Shown here piece by piece: positions 25,501 through 37,389 of a stretch of 64,000 nt of DNA. The notes below the pieces were generated by a model. The model saw nothing but the letters and a program-made list of their open reading frames with translations, was not told where the DNA came from and searched no databases. This stretch comes from a virus. Within the stretch, counting starts at the first letter, position 1, and each line of letters opens with the position of its first letter. The stretch lies in IMG/VR virus record IMGVR_UViG_3300049629_001162, positions 1 to 64,000 of that record; one strand, written 5' to 3'. The translations under genes were made by a program, and so were the position numbers.

Positions 25501-28367
25501 AACAAGACGGATATAATGTATCAACAGATGGGGTACTTGGACCACAAACAGGGAGCGCTTTAACAAGTTTTCAATCAAAATATGGATTAGCAACTGTTGA
25601 TCAACAGGTTGACTCTGAGACTAAAAGTGCAATGGCCTACTTTTGGGCAACAAAAAAACAAAAGAATCAACTGACTTCTGCAAAGTCAGCGATAAGAACA
25701 TTTTATAATAATCAAAATAAAAAGACTATAGGCGATAAAGTAATAGCATATATAGATGCTGCTATAGATAGTGCAGATCCTATCTCAGTTACAAAAACTG
25801 GTTCAATAAAAAGAATATCTTATACAGGGTCAGCAAAAACTCCAAGTAGTATAAAATCTAATATTTTTATAGCTTTACCAGCTCAAGTATATGGCAGAAC
25901 ACAAAACGATGAAGTTTATAATATTAAAATAAAAACCGGAGTATGCGGAGTTTCTATAGAAGATATTAAATTTTATCAAACAGAAACTAATGAAAGTAAT
26001 TTGTCAAGATTTCCAGCACAAGGTGGTTTAGACAGACTTAGTGGAAACACTATAGACATACCTGCAAATACTGAAACAGAAATTTCAATTGCATTTAGCT
26101 CCAATGCCTATAAAATCCTATGCCTGACAGTAAGAGGAAAAAAACTTCCATCTAATTATGGTACTGGTCAAGGAATATTTATAGATTATATAACAGTAAA
26201 TTATTTACCAGATCCAGGTGAACCGCAGCCAAGGTATGATTGGCGTACTTATGAATCTGGATCTATAGACGTAACTGCATATATAGATGTTAAAGCAGAA
26301 AAGATAGTTAAAGACTTAACAGTATCGAATACTCCAAAGGTAGAAACAATTACAAGCGCAAACTTTACAGCGCTTCCAATGATTGTTAAGGATTTTTATT
26401 ATTTTGATTCAAATAATAATGTAAATAAATTTACATATTCAAGCGGTTCTTCAAATAAGATAGAAGTAGGGACTTCGCTTTCTATAAACTCTGTTTATGA
26501 TTTAACAATTGAGAATGGAGTAACAGATCAATGGGGTACCCTAAAGGTTAATTTAGCTGAAGCAAGTGTTGTGCCAAGCGCAGTTGTTTCTGTTACTAAC
26601 AAAAAAGTTGGCCCAAACGGAGGGACGAAAACTATAGATAATCAATATATAAATTATATTGACTTAGATATAAAAGATCCAAATAAAGATATAAATGGAA
26701 CAACTCAAATAACACTTAGGTATGATGTTAATGTTACTTCTTTGTCTAGTGAAGTTTCCTATGGAGGACAAACTGTTGTTCCTGAGCATAGACATTTGTA
26801 TGTATCCTTTTTGACAAAGGATCAGCCAAAGATAGAGAAAGTAAGTGCCGTCAATAAAAATAAAATAGACTATTTATCTGGCATAGTTTGCTTGTGCGAT
26901 GATAGGGGAAACCCTGTCGGAAAGCCAAACTTTGCAATATCAAGTGATAATAATGATACTGTTTCCGTAAACATAACAAACATATACCTAGAAAGCACTT
27001 TGAATACTACAACAGATGGTTTAGTTTATGGATTTTTTGATCTTTCTGCAAGACAATTTTTAGGAAAAAATATATCTTATTCAGAATACCTAGAAAGAAA
27101 TGGCGAAAATAATATATACATAGCTGTTATGGCTACTGATTATGATGGAAACATTCTATCTGATGATATAGATTTCCGTGGATTTTCTACAATACCAGTT
27201 AGTACTGCAAGAGTTCCAAATAAAGTTATATGCCCAGTGTATAACGTTAAGTTTAAGAATAAGGCATCCATAGAAGTATTTAAGCCACAAAATTTCCTAG
27301 ATAAAAAATCACCATGGTATGTCGGTTTAAGTTCTGGTTCTTTTGTCAGATCAATAAGTATAAATATAAATAATATATACAACGAAAATATAAGCTGGAT
27401 TAAAAAGTACTCGACTTCCTCATCACCAAACGTTGCCGTAAATGCTTTTTATGATACAACTCAATACACTTCTTCTGGTTGGTCTAATATTTTAGGAAGA
27501 CCTTATTATGATATACATGAGGAAAAACCAATATTAATTGATTCAAAAACAATAAGATTAAGACAAACACCATTTGCAGTTGTTCACGAACCTTCAAATG
27601 ATTTAAGGTATTTTGGATCGCCAATAAAACCATTTGTTTTTGCTTATGTAAGAGAGTCAATTTCAGAAAGTTGGTCTTTAATTCAGTATTCTGACATACT
27701 ATCTTTTGATTCTAACACTGGAATAATTCAATTTAAAAACCCCATAGTTCCTACTAACTATAATTTAATAAAAGTAAATTATTCAGTATATTCTTCATAT
27801 AGACCAATTAAAGTAATAGGATCAAAAGATCTTAACTTAAATCCATACTTAGAAAAACAAATGGTTAAATTTAATAAACCAATGTTTTTTTACTTAGAAC
27901 CAAATAAGGTTGAAATAGTTGGTCAATTTGAAAAACAGAAGGCATATGAAGAAATTGTAGAAAATGAAAATGTATTAAACTATACAGAAGATGCGACCAT
28001 GTTTGATCCATCGCATCCAAAATATAATCCTTTAGCTGTTTTGCTGTGTACTATTTATATTGTAGATAACGATGTAATGGAATCTTTTGGCCTTAATGAC
28101 TTAAGATTAAAAGGTGGCGGAATCAACTATAATAAGGATAGCATCGAAGTATTTAGAGATATGCCAAGAGCAAGATCTTTCTGGGATATGTCAGGGCCAG
28201 ATGGTTATGCATATACTAATGGCGGATATGTTGTGATCCAGCTACCAAGCGCATTGAAACAATACTTAGGAAATGATAAAATTAAAGAAGTTATATCAAG
28301 CGCTTTGACCGCTGGTGTTGTTTATGAGATACAGGATTACGATGGAAACTCTTGGGAGGATGCATAA
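22595..28367 (+). CDS. Large tail protein with peptidoglycan-binding domain, CGG +1 shift
   Basis: The first 349 codons run to the CGG at 23642; in the +1 frame 1574 codons follow, giving about 1923 residues. Around residues 940-1010 of the joined protein (nucleotides about 25440-25650) there is a PG_binding_1 domain: YIQWTLKQDGYNVSTDGVLG, then PQTGSALTSFQSKYGL. The flanks are beta-rich with no family that I recognise. An alternative is two overlapping genes, the second starting at ATG 23619; that ATG has no clear ribosome site and its 8-codon leader would be unrelated. The precise coincidence with in-frame CGG makes fusion more likely. The domain suggests contact with the cell wall during infection. 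Confidence 0.65.
23642..23645 (+). other. CGG +1 recoding site 6 (large tail protein), ambiguous
   Basis: In-frame GGA CGG A; the zero frame stops at 23672-23674. Passing over C23642 gives GGA ATA ATC AAG. This is the only site where an overlapping ATG (23619) offers an alternative explanation. Confidence 0.65.
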
Positions 28368-31004
28368 ATGAGAAGCTCTTTACCAGAATATATTCAAACC
28401 TATTCATTAGGTTCAAGAAAGGCCGTTTCAGACGTTATTGTCTTGGCTAAAAATGACGTAAGAAGCGCTTCTCAAATAGCAAAATCTTTGAATAATATGT
28501 CTTCTCTTAATACGTATAATGGTTTATCAATAAGGCCATATTCGCTAGCTTCCTTTGAAGCTTTTATAGATTTTTTTAGGGATATAAATTTAAAAACTAT
28601 AGCATATTATGATTCAATGAACACTATAAGTGTGGCCATAAACAGCTATGTAAATGTTCTCAATTCAGAAATTTCAAAGTTAGAAAAAGATATTAATCAA
28701 CTTCAGATATATGTAGAAAACTATGGTTTTATTTCTGGTGAAGACGATTTATATAATGGTTCTTTTATAGAGACTTTTTCTGATGATTCAAATTCTTACT
28801 TAAGGGAGTCTTTTCAGTTCAAGCATTACGATAAAGATGGTTTAGAATTTTTAGAAGCAAATTTAGCTGAAGTTGACATTGTTTCTAATACGCTAAAATC
28901 TGGAACCGCGTTTAGCAGTTTAGGTATTACTCCAAAAATTAAAGAATATAAAAATAACTATTCACAATATATATCATCTTCTTCTGATATTTATAATTTA
29001 TTTTCAGATTCTTCAAATAAAAGCTGGAACACAACAATTAAATCTCCATCTATTATAACTTCAAAAAATGAAGATTTTTCAGAAATAAATTATGATTATA
29101 GCCAGATATCAGGAGCTAGCGCTTCACTACTTTTTTCTTTTGAAAATCCACAAAAGATGAATTGCGTAAGGGTTTCTCCTAATTTAGGTGTAGATTTACA
29201 GGTTCTTCAGGTTATATTATATTCTTCTGTTAGCCCTACAAATTCAGGGTCAACTGGATCTTCTGTAGATAGTTCTGAAACAAAAATTTATTTGCTAGAC
29301 TCTCCACTTCTAATAGATGCAGTGAAAGATATCTCATTTACTGAGACCTTAGTTAAAAGTATTAAAATAATATTTAATCAACCAAAATATACTAAGGTAT
29401 CTAATACATCTAGCATTTATGAAAATCAATCAAAAGTACTGGAATATTATATTGATAAAGTGAGAAAGAGTAGGGCAAACAAACATGATAAGCTTCAAGA
29501 TATAGTCTACTCTTATTTTACTAAGAGAAATGAAATAGCTCAATTATCATCAAACCCAGATTATATACCAAATTATTATTCTTACAGATATCCATGCGAA
29601 GAAACATACTCAAACGCCAATGCGGTCTATGAATTTCTTTCTTCAAAAAATAATTTTGTTGAAATAGATAATAAAAAAGGTTTAAAAAATTCATCAGAGG
29701 TTACAAAAATTGTTCAATCTATAGTTTCCTATGTTATTGGAGAAAGATATAGGATGTCGCCAAGTGCATATATAGCATCAAAACCCAGTGCCAGTTTTGT
29801 TGGCATATCTTCAGTGGACTTTTTGAATCCAGCACCGTTGGGCAATATACAATCTCCGCATGGATTTGCTAATCAAGATTTGGATCAATTTATACCTATG
29901 CCTGGATTAAGAGAAGTACAGAAGTCATTAACTACGCTGGATAAAGTAAATTATTATGAATACATTTTATCTGTTAAGTCTATAAAATTTGGTATAATAA
30001 ACGCAGTAGATTATAAAAATGAAAGCAATAAGCTTATTGATAAATCATATTTTATATCTAAGATGATAAACACAAATGGTTATATCAATAATCTAAAAAT
30101 TAAATCAGATTATTTTATACCAAAAAATGCAAATAGCACATTAGATTTAACAACAACAGCGGCTATAGAGTTTGATGTTTCTCTAAATGTAAATGCACAA
30201 GTGAATACAGACTGGGTTCCAATTCTTCCAAATGGAGAAAAAGAAGTTGAAGCAGAAAAACTGTTTCCATATGAAGGAAATGGTTTAGCTAAATTTAGGT
30301 TTCCAGCAATTAGGTCCAGCTTAAAAGTTTATGAAAATGGCAGACTAATGTCTGATACAAGGATTAATAGTTCTGATTCAGATGCTATAACACAAATTAA
30401 TATTATAGATTACAACAAATCTAATATATATGTAGCAAAATATACAGTGAGTGCGAATTATAATCCCAATGAAATTGATTTTAGTCAAAAATCAATACAG
30501 TCTTTTTCCCTTAAAACATATTCTGATAAAGAAGGTTTAGGAGAAAAGCTATCTACGGTAGGCCTTGATAATAGGGCAGAATTATCTTTTGACCCTTATA
30601 TAGATTACTCTAAGTTTTCTAATCATATATATTCGAGTTCTGCTGGTACTATAGGGTCAAGTGGCACTAGTACATATTCTCCTGTAGCCGTAATATTAGA
30701 AGACGGTTCAGCTGCAATTAATTTAACAAACTATCTTCCAAATAAATATGTTAAATATATTCTTCCAATTAACTCAGATACTGAAACATATTTTATACAA
30801 AATGGTAATAGTTTAGTCTTCAGTAAGAGTTGTAATAACTTTAAAGTTTATTATGATTATATACCTGAATCTTTAAGGTATAAAGTTGTTTTAAGAAATT
30901 TAGATCCTTCTAAGCAGAGCAGCGCATATGTGGACAATATTGTGTTAAAATATCAACAAAAGAATACAGATAATTTTACTAATAAATTATTAAAGGTCGT
31001 TTAA
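28368..31004 (+). CDS. Tail fibre/adsorption-apparatus protein with coiled coil, family member 1
   Basis: An 878-residue protein starting at the base after the previous stop. Residues about 90-120 (NSEISKLEKDINQLQIYVEN) form a coiled coil. They are followed by a beta-rich domain with a discoidin-like feel (DSSNKSWNTTI, then MNCVRVSPNLGVDLQVLQV). The same arrangement, a coiled coil then a beta sandwich with a loosely similar Trp-containing loop, recurs in the genes at 31009 and 33498, suggesting three divergent paralogues. No catalytic motif is visible. A structural role on the tail or baseplate is inferred from position and composition. Confidence 0.7.
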   Translation: MRSSLPEYIQTYSLGSRKAVSDVIVLAKNDVRSASQIAKSLNNMSSLNTYNGLSIRPYSLASFEAFIDFFRDINLKTIAYYDSMNTISVAINSYVNVLNSEISKLEKDINQLQIYVENYGFISGEDDLYNGSFIETFSDDSNSYLRESFQFKHYDKDGLEFLEANLAEVDIVSNTLKSGTAFSSLGITPKIKEYKNNYSQYISSSSDIYNLFSDSSNKSWNTTIKSPSIITSKNEDFSEINYDYSQISGASASLLFSFENPQKMNCVRVSPNLGVDLQVLQVILYSSVSPTNSGSTGSSVDSSETKIYLLDSPLLIDAVKDISFTETLVKSIKIIFNQPKYTKVSNTSSIYENQSKVLEYYIDKVRKSRANKHDKLQDIVYSYFTKRNEIAQLSSNPDYIPNYYSYRYPCEETYSNANAVYEFLSSKNNFVEIDNKKGLKNSSEVTKIVQSIVSYVIGERYRMSPSAYIASKPSASFVGISSVDFLNPAPLGNIQSPHGFANQDLDQFIPMPGLREVQKSLTTLDKVNYYEYILSVKSIKFGIINAVDYKNESNKLIDKSYFISKMINTNGYINNLKIKSDYFIPKNANSTLDLTTTAAIEFDVSLNVNAQVNTDWVPILPNGEKEVEAEKLFPYEGNGLAKFRFPAIRSSLKVYENGRLMSDTRINSSDSDAITQINIIDYNKSNIYVAKYTVSANYNPNEIDFSQKSIQSFSLKTYSDKEGLGEKLSTVGLDNRAELSFDPYIDYSKFSNHIYSSSAGTIGSSGTSTYSPVAVILEDGSAAINLTNYLPNKYVKYILPINSDTETYFIQNGNSLVFSKSCNNFKVYYDYIPESLRYKVVLRNLDPSKQSSAYVDNIVLKYQQKNTDNFTNKLLKVV

Positions 31005-31008
31005 AATC

Positions 31009-33496
31009 ATGGCACAATTCTCACCAAAAACATCATCCTATGACACAATAGTTTATAAGGTATCAAAATTTTTTGAAGACTATTATAATCAAAAATTTAA
31101 AACATACGAAGAATTTTCTGTGGCATATCAAAAACTTTTACAAGAAGTAGAAGAGTCAAACGTAGGTGTTACTGGAAAATATAATCCAATAATAAAACGG
31201 ACAACCACCTAGCTCTTCTCAAATACTAGAGTTTGCAAGAGATATAACAGCCGATTCTGCGATTATGGCAAGGCAAATGGATTATCTTTTAGCAAAAACA
31301 ATTAGTTCTTTTAACTTGTTTCAGTCAGAAATAGATAAAGAATCAAATAATATAAATAGAATTAATTCAAAAATAAAAGTACTGCAGCTATACTCAAAGA
31401 GTACCAGTGAAGATATATATTATCTTGGTGATTCTTTTGAGAATTTTGAGAATGTAGATTTAACAGCAAAATATACTGCACCAATCAGCATTGTTACAGA
31501 AGGCCACCTGTCTCTTCCTGTTATATCTGGATCTGTTTGGCCAATAGAAAATATTTCCATTAAGGAAAAAGATGAGAACAATAATGTTCTTTCTAATGGA
31601 ACTTCTGGAAACTATCATATGGCATTAAAGCAGTCTGTAAATACGCAAAAAGAAAAAGAAAACCCTGAAGACTATAAGTATATTTTTGAAAATACAGTGG
31701 TTAACAATTTAGGCTACATATATTTTGATACAAATCCAAATACATATTTTGAATATGAAAAATTGAAAGTTTCAAATTTAAATGGACCTGAGTATGACTA
31801 TGAGTTTAGCTACTCAAAAACATATAATAATACCAGTTCTTTTGTTCCGTGGAATAACGCTTCAGACGATCCATTAAAATTAACTCTAGATCTAGAAAGA
31901 ACTGCAACTGCAGATCTACCTGCAAACTGCATAAATATACTTCCATTTTTTGGATATGACAACAATGGAATATCTAGTGTTAAAGTATCAAGTATAGTTT
32001 TGGAAAGTTTAGAAAATAATCAATTAAAAAAAGAAGAAATCTTATCAAGCCCTATAGTTATAGGGTCAACTGTAGTTCCATTTGGTGTAAAAAATTCCAG
32101 TAATTATTTTTATAGAAAAGCAAATATAAAGTTTTCTCATAGAAATCTAATAAAAGCTTCTATAACATTTATTCAAGAAAACCCAACACCAATATCTGTA
32201 AAGCATGCTTACTGGACTGTATCTAAGGTTTTGGGGTCATTTGATTTTGTCAATTCAAATGATTATATAGAATTTAATAGATCAGAAAGAGGTATATCTC
32301 CAGCTGGAGTATGGGTTAGTGGAGCTAGATTTAATCCAAGTTTAATTAAATCAAAAAGCGAACTTTCAAATATATCAGGCTTAGATTCAGCAGTAAACAA
32401 CTTAGTGCCATCAGTGCTAAGTCCAGAGTCTGTTAATTCTTCTTCTACTTCTAGGTCAGTAAAGTTTTCTGGAGACAGCAATATTTCTTATGACTATTAT
32501 GTAATGAAAGTATTAGATAAGAAAAATAAAAAATATGTTTACATAGATTATCTAAAGTCTTTAAATCAAGATGAGTACGCATATGAGAAAAAATTAGTTC
32601 CATCCAATAAAACAATTTTCGATGATTGGTGGCCAGCATCGTATAAAATAGTTGGCTATGATAAACCAAATCATGATGGAAACGAAGTTCCTAAAAAGTT
32701 TTTTACAGGATTAAATGGAAATCCAGATGATCCAAAATGGGAAGCTTTGATGCTACCGTACGCTTCTAATCCATCTTATGTTCCTTCGCCGGGTACAACT
32801 GAAGTACCAGAAGAAATATTTGATTGGTGGATGATTAAATTTAAATTAACAGGCGTACTAAAAATGCCTACATATATTGGAACAAGTAAGCCAGCTTATT
32901 ATCTTGGTGATCTTTATAATATATCTAATTCAGATATATCTTATGAAAAAATAGAAAGAACAACACCAGTAAAAGTGCACTACAGTGTTTCTCTTTCTAA
33001 AAATTATGAAATTTTAACACATGGAAAAGAGTATAACTCAAAAACCATTGAAGCCAAGAGATGGTCTATAGGAATAAGAGATATTTCTATCGATTCAGAA
33101 GTTTATCAAAATTCTTCCGAAATGATCTCTAAGGCATATAACTTTCCTTATCCAGTAGAGTACCTAATGCTTTACTCTGATTATAAGATTCCAATGAACC
33201 AATCAAGCTCAAGTCAAGAAATAGAACCCATATCTTATTATATATCCATTGATGATGGATCTACTTGGAACCCTATATCTCCAGCTGAAAATCCATTTAA
33301 TTCAGAAATACCAGAAATATATTGTTTTAACAAAAACATATCCGACAACTTAAGATTACCAGGCGTAGCTTATATAGACACAGCTTCTCAAGTAAACTCA
33401 TTAAGAGTAAAAATTGTATTTAAAAAACCATACAATACAAACGGAACACCAATTGTTAATTACTATCAATTAGCAGCAAAAGTTAAAAGGTTATAA
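31009..33496 (+). CDS. Tail fibre/adsorption-apparatus protein, family member 2, CGG +1 shift
   Basis: The ATG at 31009 gives 63 codons (AQFSPKTSSYDTIVYKVSKF onward) up to CGG 31198. The +1 frame then runs 765 codons to 33496, giving 828 residues. The sequence straight after the shift (GQPPSSSQILEFARD) contains no start codon until 31265, and no ribosome site lies there, so an independent downstream gene is unlikely. A coiled coil follows (ESNNINRINSKIKVLQ), then a long beta-rich region. The C-terminus (VNSLRVKIVFKKPYNTNGTP) resembles the ends of the 33498 and 36099 proteins. Structural role inferred. Confidence 0.75.
31198..31201 (+). other. CGG +1 recoding site 7 (tail protein)
   Basis: In-frame AAA CGG A. 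The zero frame stops after ACA ACC ACC at 31210-31212. Passing over C31198 gives GGA CAA CCA CCT and opens 765 codons. Confidence 0.9.
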
Positions 33497-33497
33497 T

Positions 33498-35705
33498 ATG
33501 ATAGAAGATATTCAAAAAATAAGATTTTTAAATAATCTATATAAATCTTACTACGCCTACGGCAAAGAACTTGATGAGATTTCTATCAAGAGATTATATA
33601 GTACATACTTTAGGGAAAATCCAGCTGGATCCCCTCTTTCATTGGATGTAGATCTTCTTAGGTCTAGTTCGGTAGTAAATATTGATTATATAAACAATAT
33701 AATGGCTAGAGCCTTATTTAATATGGATGTTCTTTATGATTCAACTTACGAATCCATAGAAGATCTTTATTCAATTGTTACTTCATTAAATAATAGAATA
33801 AACTCCTTAAGAGCTAAGAGAACATCTTTAGAAAAAAAGATTGATGACTATATCTTTGCTATAACAAATAGCGATGGCTACTACGCATCTTTTTCAGAAG
33901 AGTTTACGGATATAACAGGAATCGATACAAAGTATTCAAGTGTATATTTAGACACTGATTCAAAATCTATATCCTTAAGTTCTATTAGTTCCGGTTCTTT
34001 TAATCAAGTAGGAAATAATACTTCAAAATCTAATAATATAAAATACAGTGTGTTTTTTAATGGTAATTCAATTAAGTCAAACGTAGATGCCGGCGAAAAC
34101 GCTTCTTTAATCTTTGATGGTTTAAGTGATACGTATTGGAAATATACTCATGTTTCAAATTCGCCAGGTATATGTTCCATTAGACTTGATATAACTCCAT
34201 ATTCATCATCTTCTATATCTAAAATATTTGGAAGAATTTCTTCAGATAAGAAGATAAATATAATGTTACAAGTTAATTCAAATTTTGAAATAGGTAATGA
34301 GGCGCCTGTTTATTCAGCTCAGTCAGAAAATGATTTTGATAATTTTGTTTTTCAATTTGAACCAGTAAATCTAAGTTCAGCATCTATATTCTTAATTAAG
34401 AATGAACCAGATAGGCTTGTTAAATCTGGAAATAGCATTTCATATGAGTATGACTTTGTTGTTAGAGACATAATTTTATCTGGAATGTATTACGATTTAA
34501 ATGGTGTTTATGTTTCTAATCCAATAAATATTTCCTATGAGAATAGTAAAAATATAATAGACTCAGTAGCTATTGACGTAACAGCTCAAAACCATGCTAG
34601 TAATGATCTCCAGTACTTTATAGCAAAGGACAACCCATCTGCTTCTTCTTTGGATGACTTTCAGTGGATTCCTATATCTCCATCAAATGAGTTAAATAAA
34701 TCTTACCCAAAAACAGTTTCTTTTAATGGGTCAAATTTAGTATATAAAACAATATCCGAAAACCAAAACAACTCTAACGAAATTATAAAGTATTTTTCTA
34801 ATGCCGAAGAAACTAATTTACCAGGATTTGAAAATATACCAATATACAGAATAGGAAAGATAGATAAAGATACAAATCCAATTGAACCGGTTATACTAGA
34901 GGGTTATAACAGGTTTATTTGGCACAAATATCAATATGAAGATGGGCTATGCTCCAAACTTTCAAGGTGGAAAGATGAAGTCTTAACAGATATGAAGTCT
35001 AGTGTTGTTACTTCTTCTTCTCAAATTGGAAATACCTCTTCGTTCTGGACAGCTCCTTCAATAGATGAAGGCGGAAGTGTGTATATATCTTTTGATATTC
35101 TGATGTCATCAAATGTTAATGTCCAAAAACTTATAACTAAAGATGATGACTATAGCTTTAATTGGGATATGGCTATTTACTTAAATGGATCGTTAATTAA
35201 AAGAATTAAGCCAGGTGTCAGCCAAGATAATATTGAATGGAATTTTAAAGAGGGAATTAACAACATAATAATATGCATAGATGCACAACCAAAAACAACG
35301 TCAACTTCTAAATTGGGCTTGTATGGATCTTTTACTCTAATGCAGCAGAGTAGAATATCTGAATACGGTCTTGTATATCAAAAATACTTATCCTATATAG
35401 CACCTGAAGTATTTAAAAATAATAATGGAATAGTCAATGACAGTTTTAGTATTGCAACAATAGATACAGAAAAGTATATTATTTCAAATAGAAATATCTT
35501 GTATGGATCTAGGTTCTATTATTATTTAAATAATACTGAATCTATAGTTGATTCTATTAGAGTTAGGATAAATATGAGAAGGAATTCTTTTAGCCCTAAG
35601 TCTTCTCCAATTGTTACTTCTTATAGAGTTAAATTTGGAAGATCTGAAAAACTAAGTGAAACAGTATCTTTGATACCATCTGAAATACTTAAGTCTAGAT
35701 CTTAA
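33498..35705 (+). CDS. Tail fibre/adsorption-apparatus protein, family member 3
   Basis: A 735-residue protein. An N-terminal coiled coil (SLNNRINSLRAKRTSLEKKI, about residues 97-116) is followed by a beta-sandwich region with DGLSDTYWKYTHV, a pattern like the entry of discoidin/galactose-binding domains. A second such region near residues 500-610 contains SFWTAPSIDEGGSVYISFDI. The C-terminus (VDSIRVRINMRRNSF) parallels the ends of neighbouring proteins. It starts one base after the previous stop. Probable sugar-binding or structural tail component; no enzyme motif seen. Confidence 0.7.
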   Translation: MIEDIQKIRFLNNLYKSYYAYGKELDEISIKRLYSTYFRENPAGSPLSLDVDLLRSSSVVNIDYINNIMARALFNMDVLYDSTYESIEDLYSIVTSLNNRINSLRAKRTSLEKKIDDYIFAITNSDGYYASFSEEFTDITGIDTKYSSVYLDTDSKSISLSSISSGSFNQVGNNTSKSNNIKYSVFFNGNSIKSNVDAGENASLIFDGLSDTYWKYTHVSNSPGICSIRLDITPYSSSSISKIFGRISSDKKINIMLQVNSNFEIGNEAPVYSAQSENDFDNFVFQFEPVNLSSASIFLIKNEPDRLVKSGNSISYEYDFVVRDIILSGMYYDLNGVYVSNPINISYENSKNIIDSVAIDVTAQNHASNDLQYFIAKDNPSASSLDDFQWIPISPSNELNKSYPKTVSFNGSNLVYKTISENQNNSNEIIKYFSNAEETNLPGFENIPIYRIGKIDKDTNPIEPVILEGYNRFIWHKYQYEDGLCSKLSRWKDEVLTDMKSSVVTSSSQIGNTSSFWTAPSIDEGGSVYISFDILMSSNVNVQKLITKDDDYSFNWDMAIYLNGSLIKRIKPGVSQDNIEWNFKEGINNIIICIDAQPKTTSTSKLGLYGSFTLMQQSRISEYGLVYQKYLSYIAPEVFKNNNGIVNDSFSIATIDTEKYIISNRNILYGSRFYYYLNNTESIVDSIRVRINMRRNSFSPKSSPIVTSYRVKFGRSEKLSETVSLIPSEILKSRS

Positions 35706-35715
35706 AGGAAAAATA

Positions 35716-36099
35716 ATGTCAACATACTTTTACAGCGAAAATGATAAATCAAAAAACATATATCAACCATTGTTTAATAGGTCTAGACAAAAATACAGAG
35801 GCCCAAGAGAATCTGAAATTCAAAATCTTGAACAGGATCAAATCTTAGTTGATATAGCTAGGTTAAAAAAGAGAATAAGTGAGCTAGAAAACGTGTTATT
35901 GGAAATGTCAGAAAGTTTTTATTTTCATAATTCAGCTACTCCAAACATAAACTCAGCAACACCTTTTTACGACATAGAATACAAAAAGTATGAAGATGAA
36001 GAAAGTTCTTATTACTTATCAGAAGATACAGTAAGTCTTTCTTCTCAACTTTTTAGGCTATATAAAAAATTAAACTTATTAGAAAATCAGGAGATATAA
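35716..36099 (+). CDS. Small coiled-coil tail protein
   Basis: A 127-residue protein. Residues 35-75 (LEQDQILVDIARLKKRISEL and onward) form a coiled coil. Two A-T-P turns occur (NSATPNINSATPF), like those abundant in the 17670 protein. Its stop overlaps the next ATG (TAATG at 36097-36101), so the two are translationally coupled. Likely an assembly partner or connector of the long fibres; the function is inferred only. Confidence 0.6.
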   Translation: MSTYFYSENDKSKNIYQPLFNRSRQKYRGPRESEIQNLEQDQILVDIARLKKRISELENVLLEMSESFYFHNSATPNINSATPFYDIEYKKYEDEESSYYLSEDTVSLSSQLFRLYKKLNLLENQEI

Positions 36100-37370
36100 T
36101 GTCTGAATTAATCAATACAAAAAAAAGAACTAATCAGTATTCTGGAAACTATAGTTCAACAGAATACAACAGTAGAGTAGAAGAAAATTACCAAGATCTA
36201 GTTTACCTATATAATAAATACAATGTTCTTGACAAAAAGATAGATGAAACATTTAATAGGGTCGCTACAGATCATGTATTTATGTCTAGATATATTAAGG
36301 ATATTCTAGAAAGAATTAAGGCTATAGAAGCACAAGAAAAAATGATGTCAATACATTCATATAGCCAGATAGATAACGCTAGATTTGCAAGTAATGAAGA
36401 TTACGCAATTTCTTCAGGTGAACAATTAAGTTTTAATTCGATATATAACTACCTAACTTTGCCAGAGATAACTGGATCTTCGGTTTCTCTTTTAAAAACA
36501 TATAACTCACTAAACGATCAGGTCATACCTGATTACATAAACTTAAAAGTAGTTCCATTAAACTCCGCTGATGGCGCCGGCGCTTTAATAGATACAACTC
36601 CACCATATTATTGCTTATATGATAGGCACGATAGAGTCTGGAGACGTTCAGTGGTAGTAGATGAGCCAGTAATCAACGGTGCACTGATGTATTTTTATAT
36701 AAAAATTCCACAAAACTCGATAAACCAAAAGATAAACACACTAATGTTAAGCCCGTATCCATCTAACTCTGTAGATATTATTAGTATTGAATATACTCAA
36801 AATCCAAATCCAATTTTGTCTGATGGAGATTCATGGAAGCCAATCAACGAAAAGTCACTATACAACAACGATCCAAGTGCAGTTGGATACGTGGCGCCTG
36901 GAGGCTGGGTTAGAAGTACAGTTTCAGACGCTATCCTTTCTTCTGGTCCACTATATTTTAATTTTAATGTCGCACAAACTGACACAAAACCAGTAACTGC
37001 TCTAAGAATAGCAATGAGACAGAGAAATTATATTAAAGAAAATGGTAAATATATATATACTTATGGTCTATCAGATTTAGATGTTAGAGTAAATAAACAC
37101 ATGCCCACAGGAAAAGCGTTTATTAAATATATGGCTCCTGAAGATACTTTAATTTTTACTGTTGATTCTGTTACGCCAAAAATATACAATGTACCATTAA
37201 GCTTAATTGACAACATATTTACTTATAGGGTTATTTATCCAACTTCTTCAGGTGGATATAGTTTGTCGCCACAAGGTGGGTCTTCTAACGTTTGGATAGA
37301 GGTTTCTTTGTCCAAAACTGAAACAGGAGATGTGCCAATTATCAGTGATCTAATTGTAAATTATAGTTAA
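36099..37370 (+). CDS. Fibre-like structural protein with N-terminal coiled coil
   Basis: A 423-residue protein. Residues 27-90 form a long helical region (YNKYNVLDKKIDETFNRV and ILERIKAIEAQEKMM). The rest is beta-rich, with a WKPINEKSLY loop and a final SNVWIEVSLSKTETG segment similar to the ends of the upstream tail proteins. It is the last gene of the long tail block before a short gap (37371-37416) holding a possible late promoter. Structural role inferred from composition and place. Confidence 0.65.
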   Translation: MSELINTKKRTNQYSGNYSSTEYNSRVEENYQDLVYLYNKYNVLDKKIDETFNRVATDHVFMSRYIKDILERIKAIEAQEKMMSIHSYSQIDNARFASNEDYAISSGEQLSFNSIYNYLTLPEITGSSVSLLKTYNSLNDQVIPDYINLKVVPLNSADGAGALIDTTPPYYCLYDRHDRVWRRSVVVDEPVINGALMYFYIKIPQNSINQKINTLMLSPYPSNSVDIISIEYTQNPNPILSDGDSWKPINEKSLYNNDPSAVGYVAPGGWVRSTVSDAILSSGPLYFNFNVAQTDTKPVTALRIAMRQRNYIKENGKYIYTYGLSDLDVRVNKHMPTGKAFIKYMAPEDTLIFTVDSVTPKIYNVPLSLIDNIFTYRVIYPTSSGGYSLSPQGGSSNVWIEVSLSKTETGDVPIISDLIVNYS

Positions 37371-37381
37371 TTCCATTACTA

Positions 37382-37389
37382 TATAAATA
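37382..37389 (+). promoter_or_regulatory. T4-late-like promoter element TATAAATA
   Basis: The gap contains TATAAATA 27 bases before the ATG at 37417, identical to the T4 late -10 element read by gp55-type sigma factors. The window encodes a phage sigma factor (58158-59013). The link between the two is an inference from one occurrence in an AT-rich gap. Confidence 0.35.

Noticed and set aside
23619-28367. Separate gene starting at ATG 23619
   Set aside because: Possible, but the ATG lacks a clear ribosome site and an in-frame CGG lies exactly where the frames join; fusion is preferred with moderate confidence.
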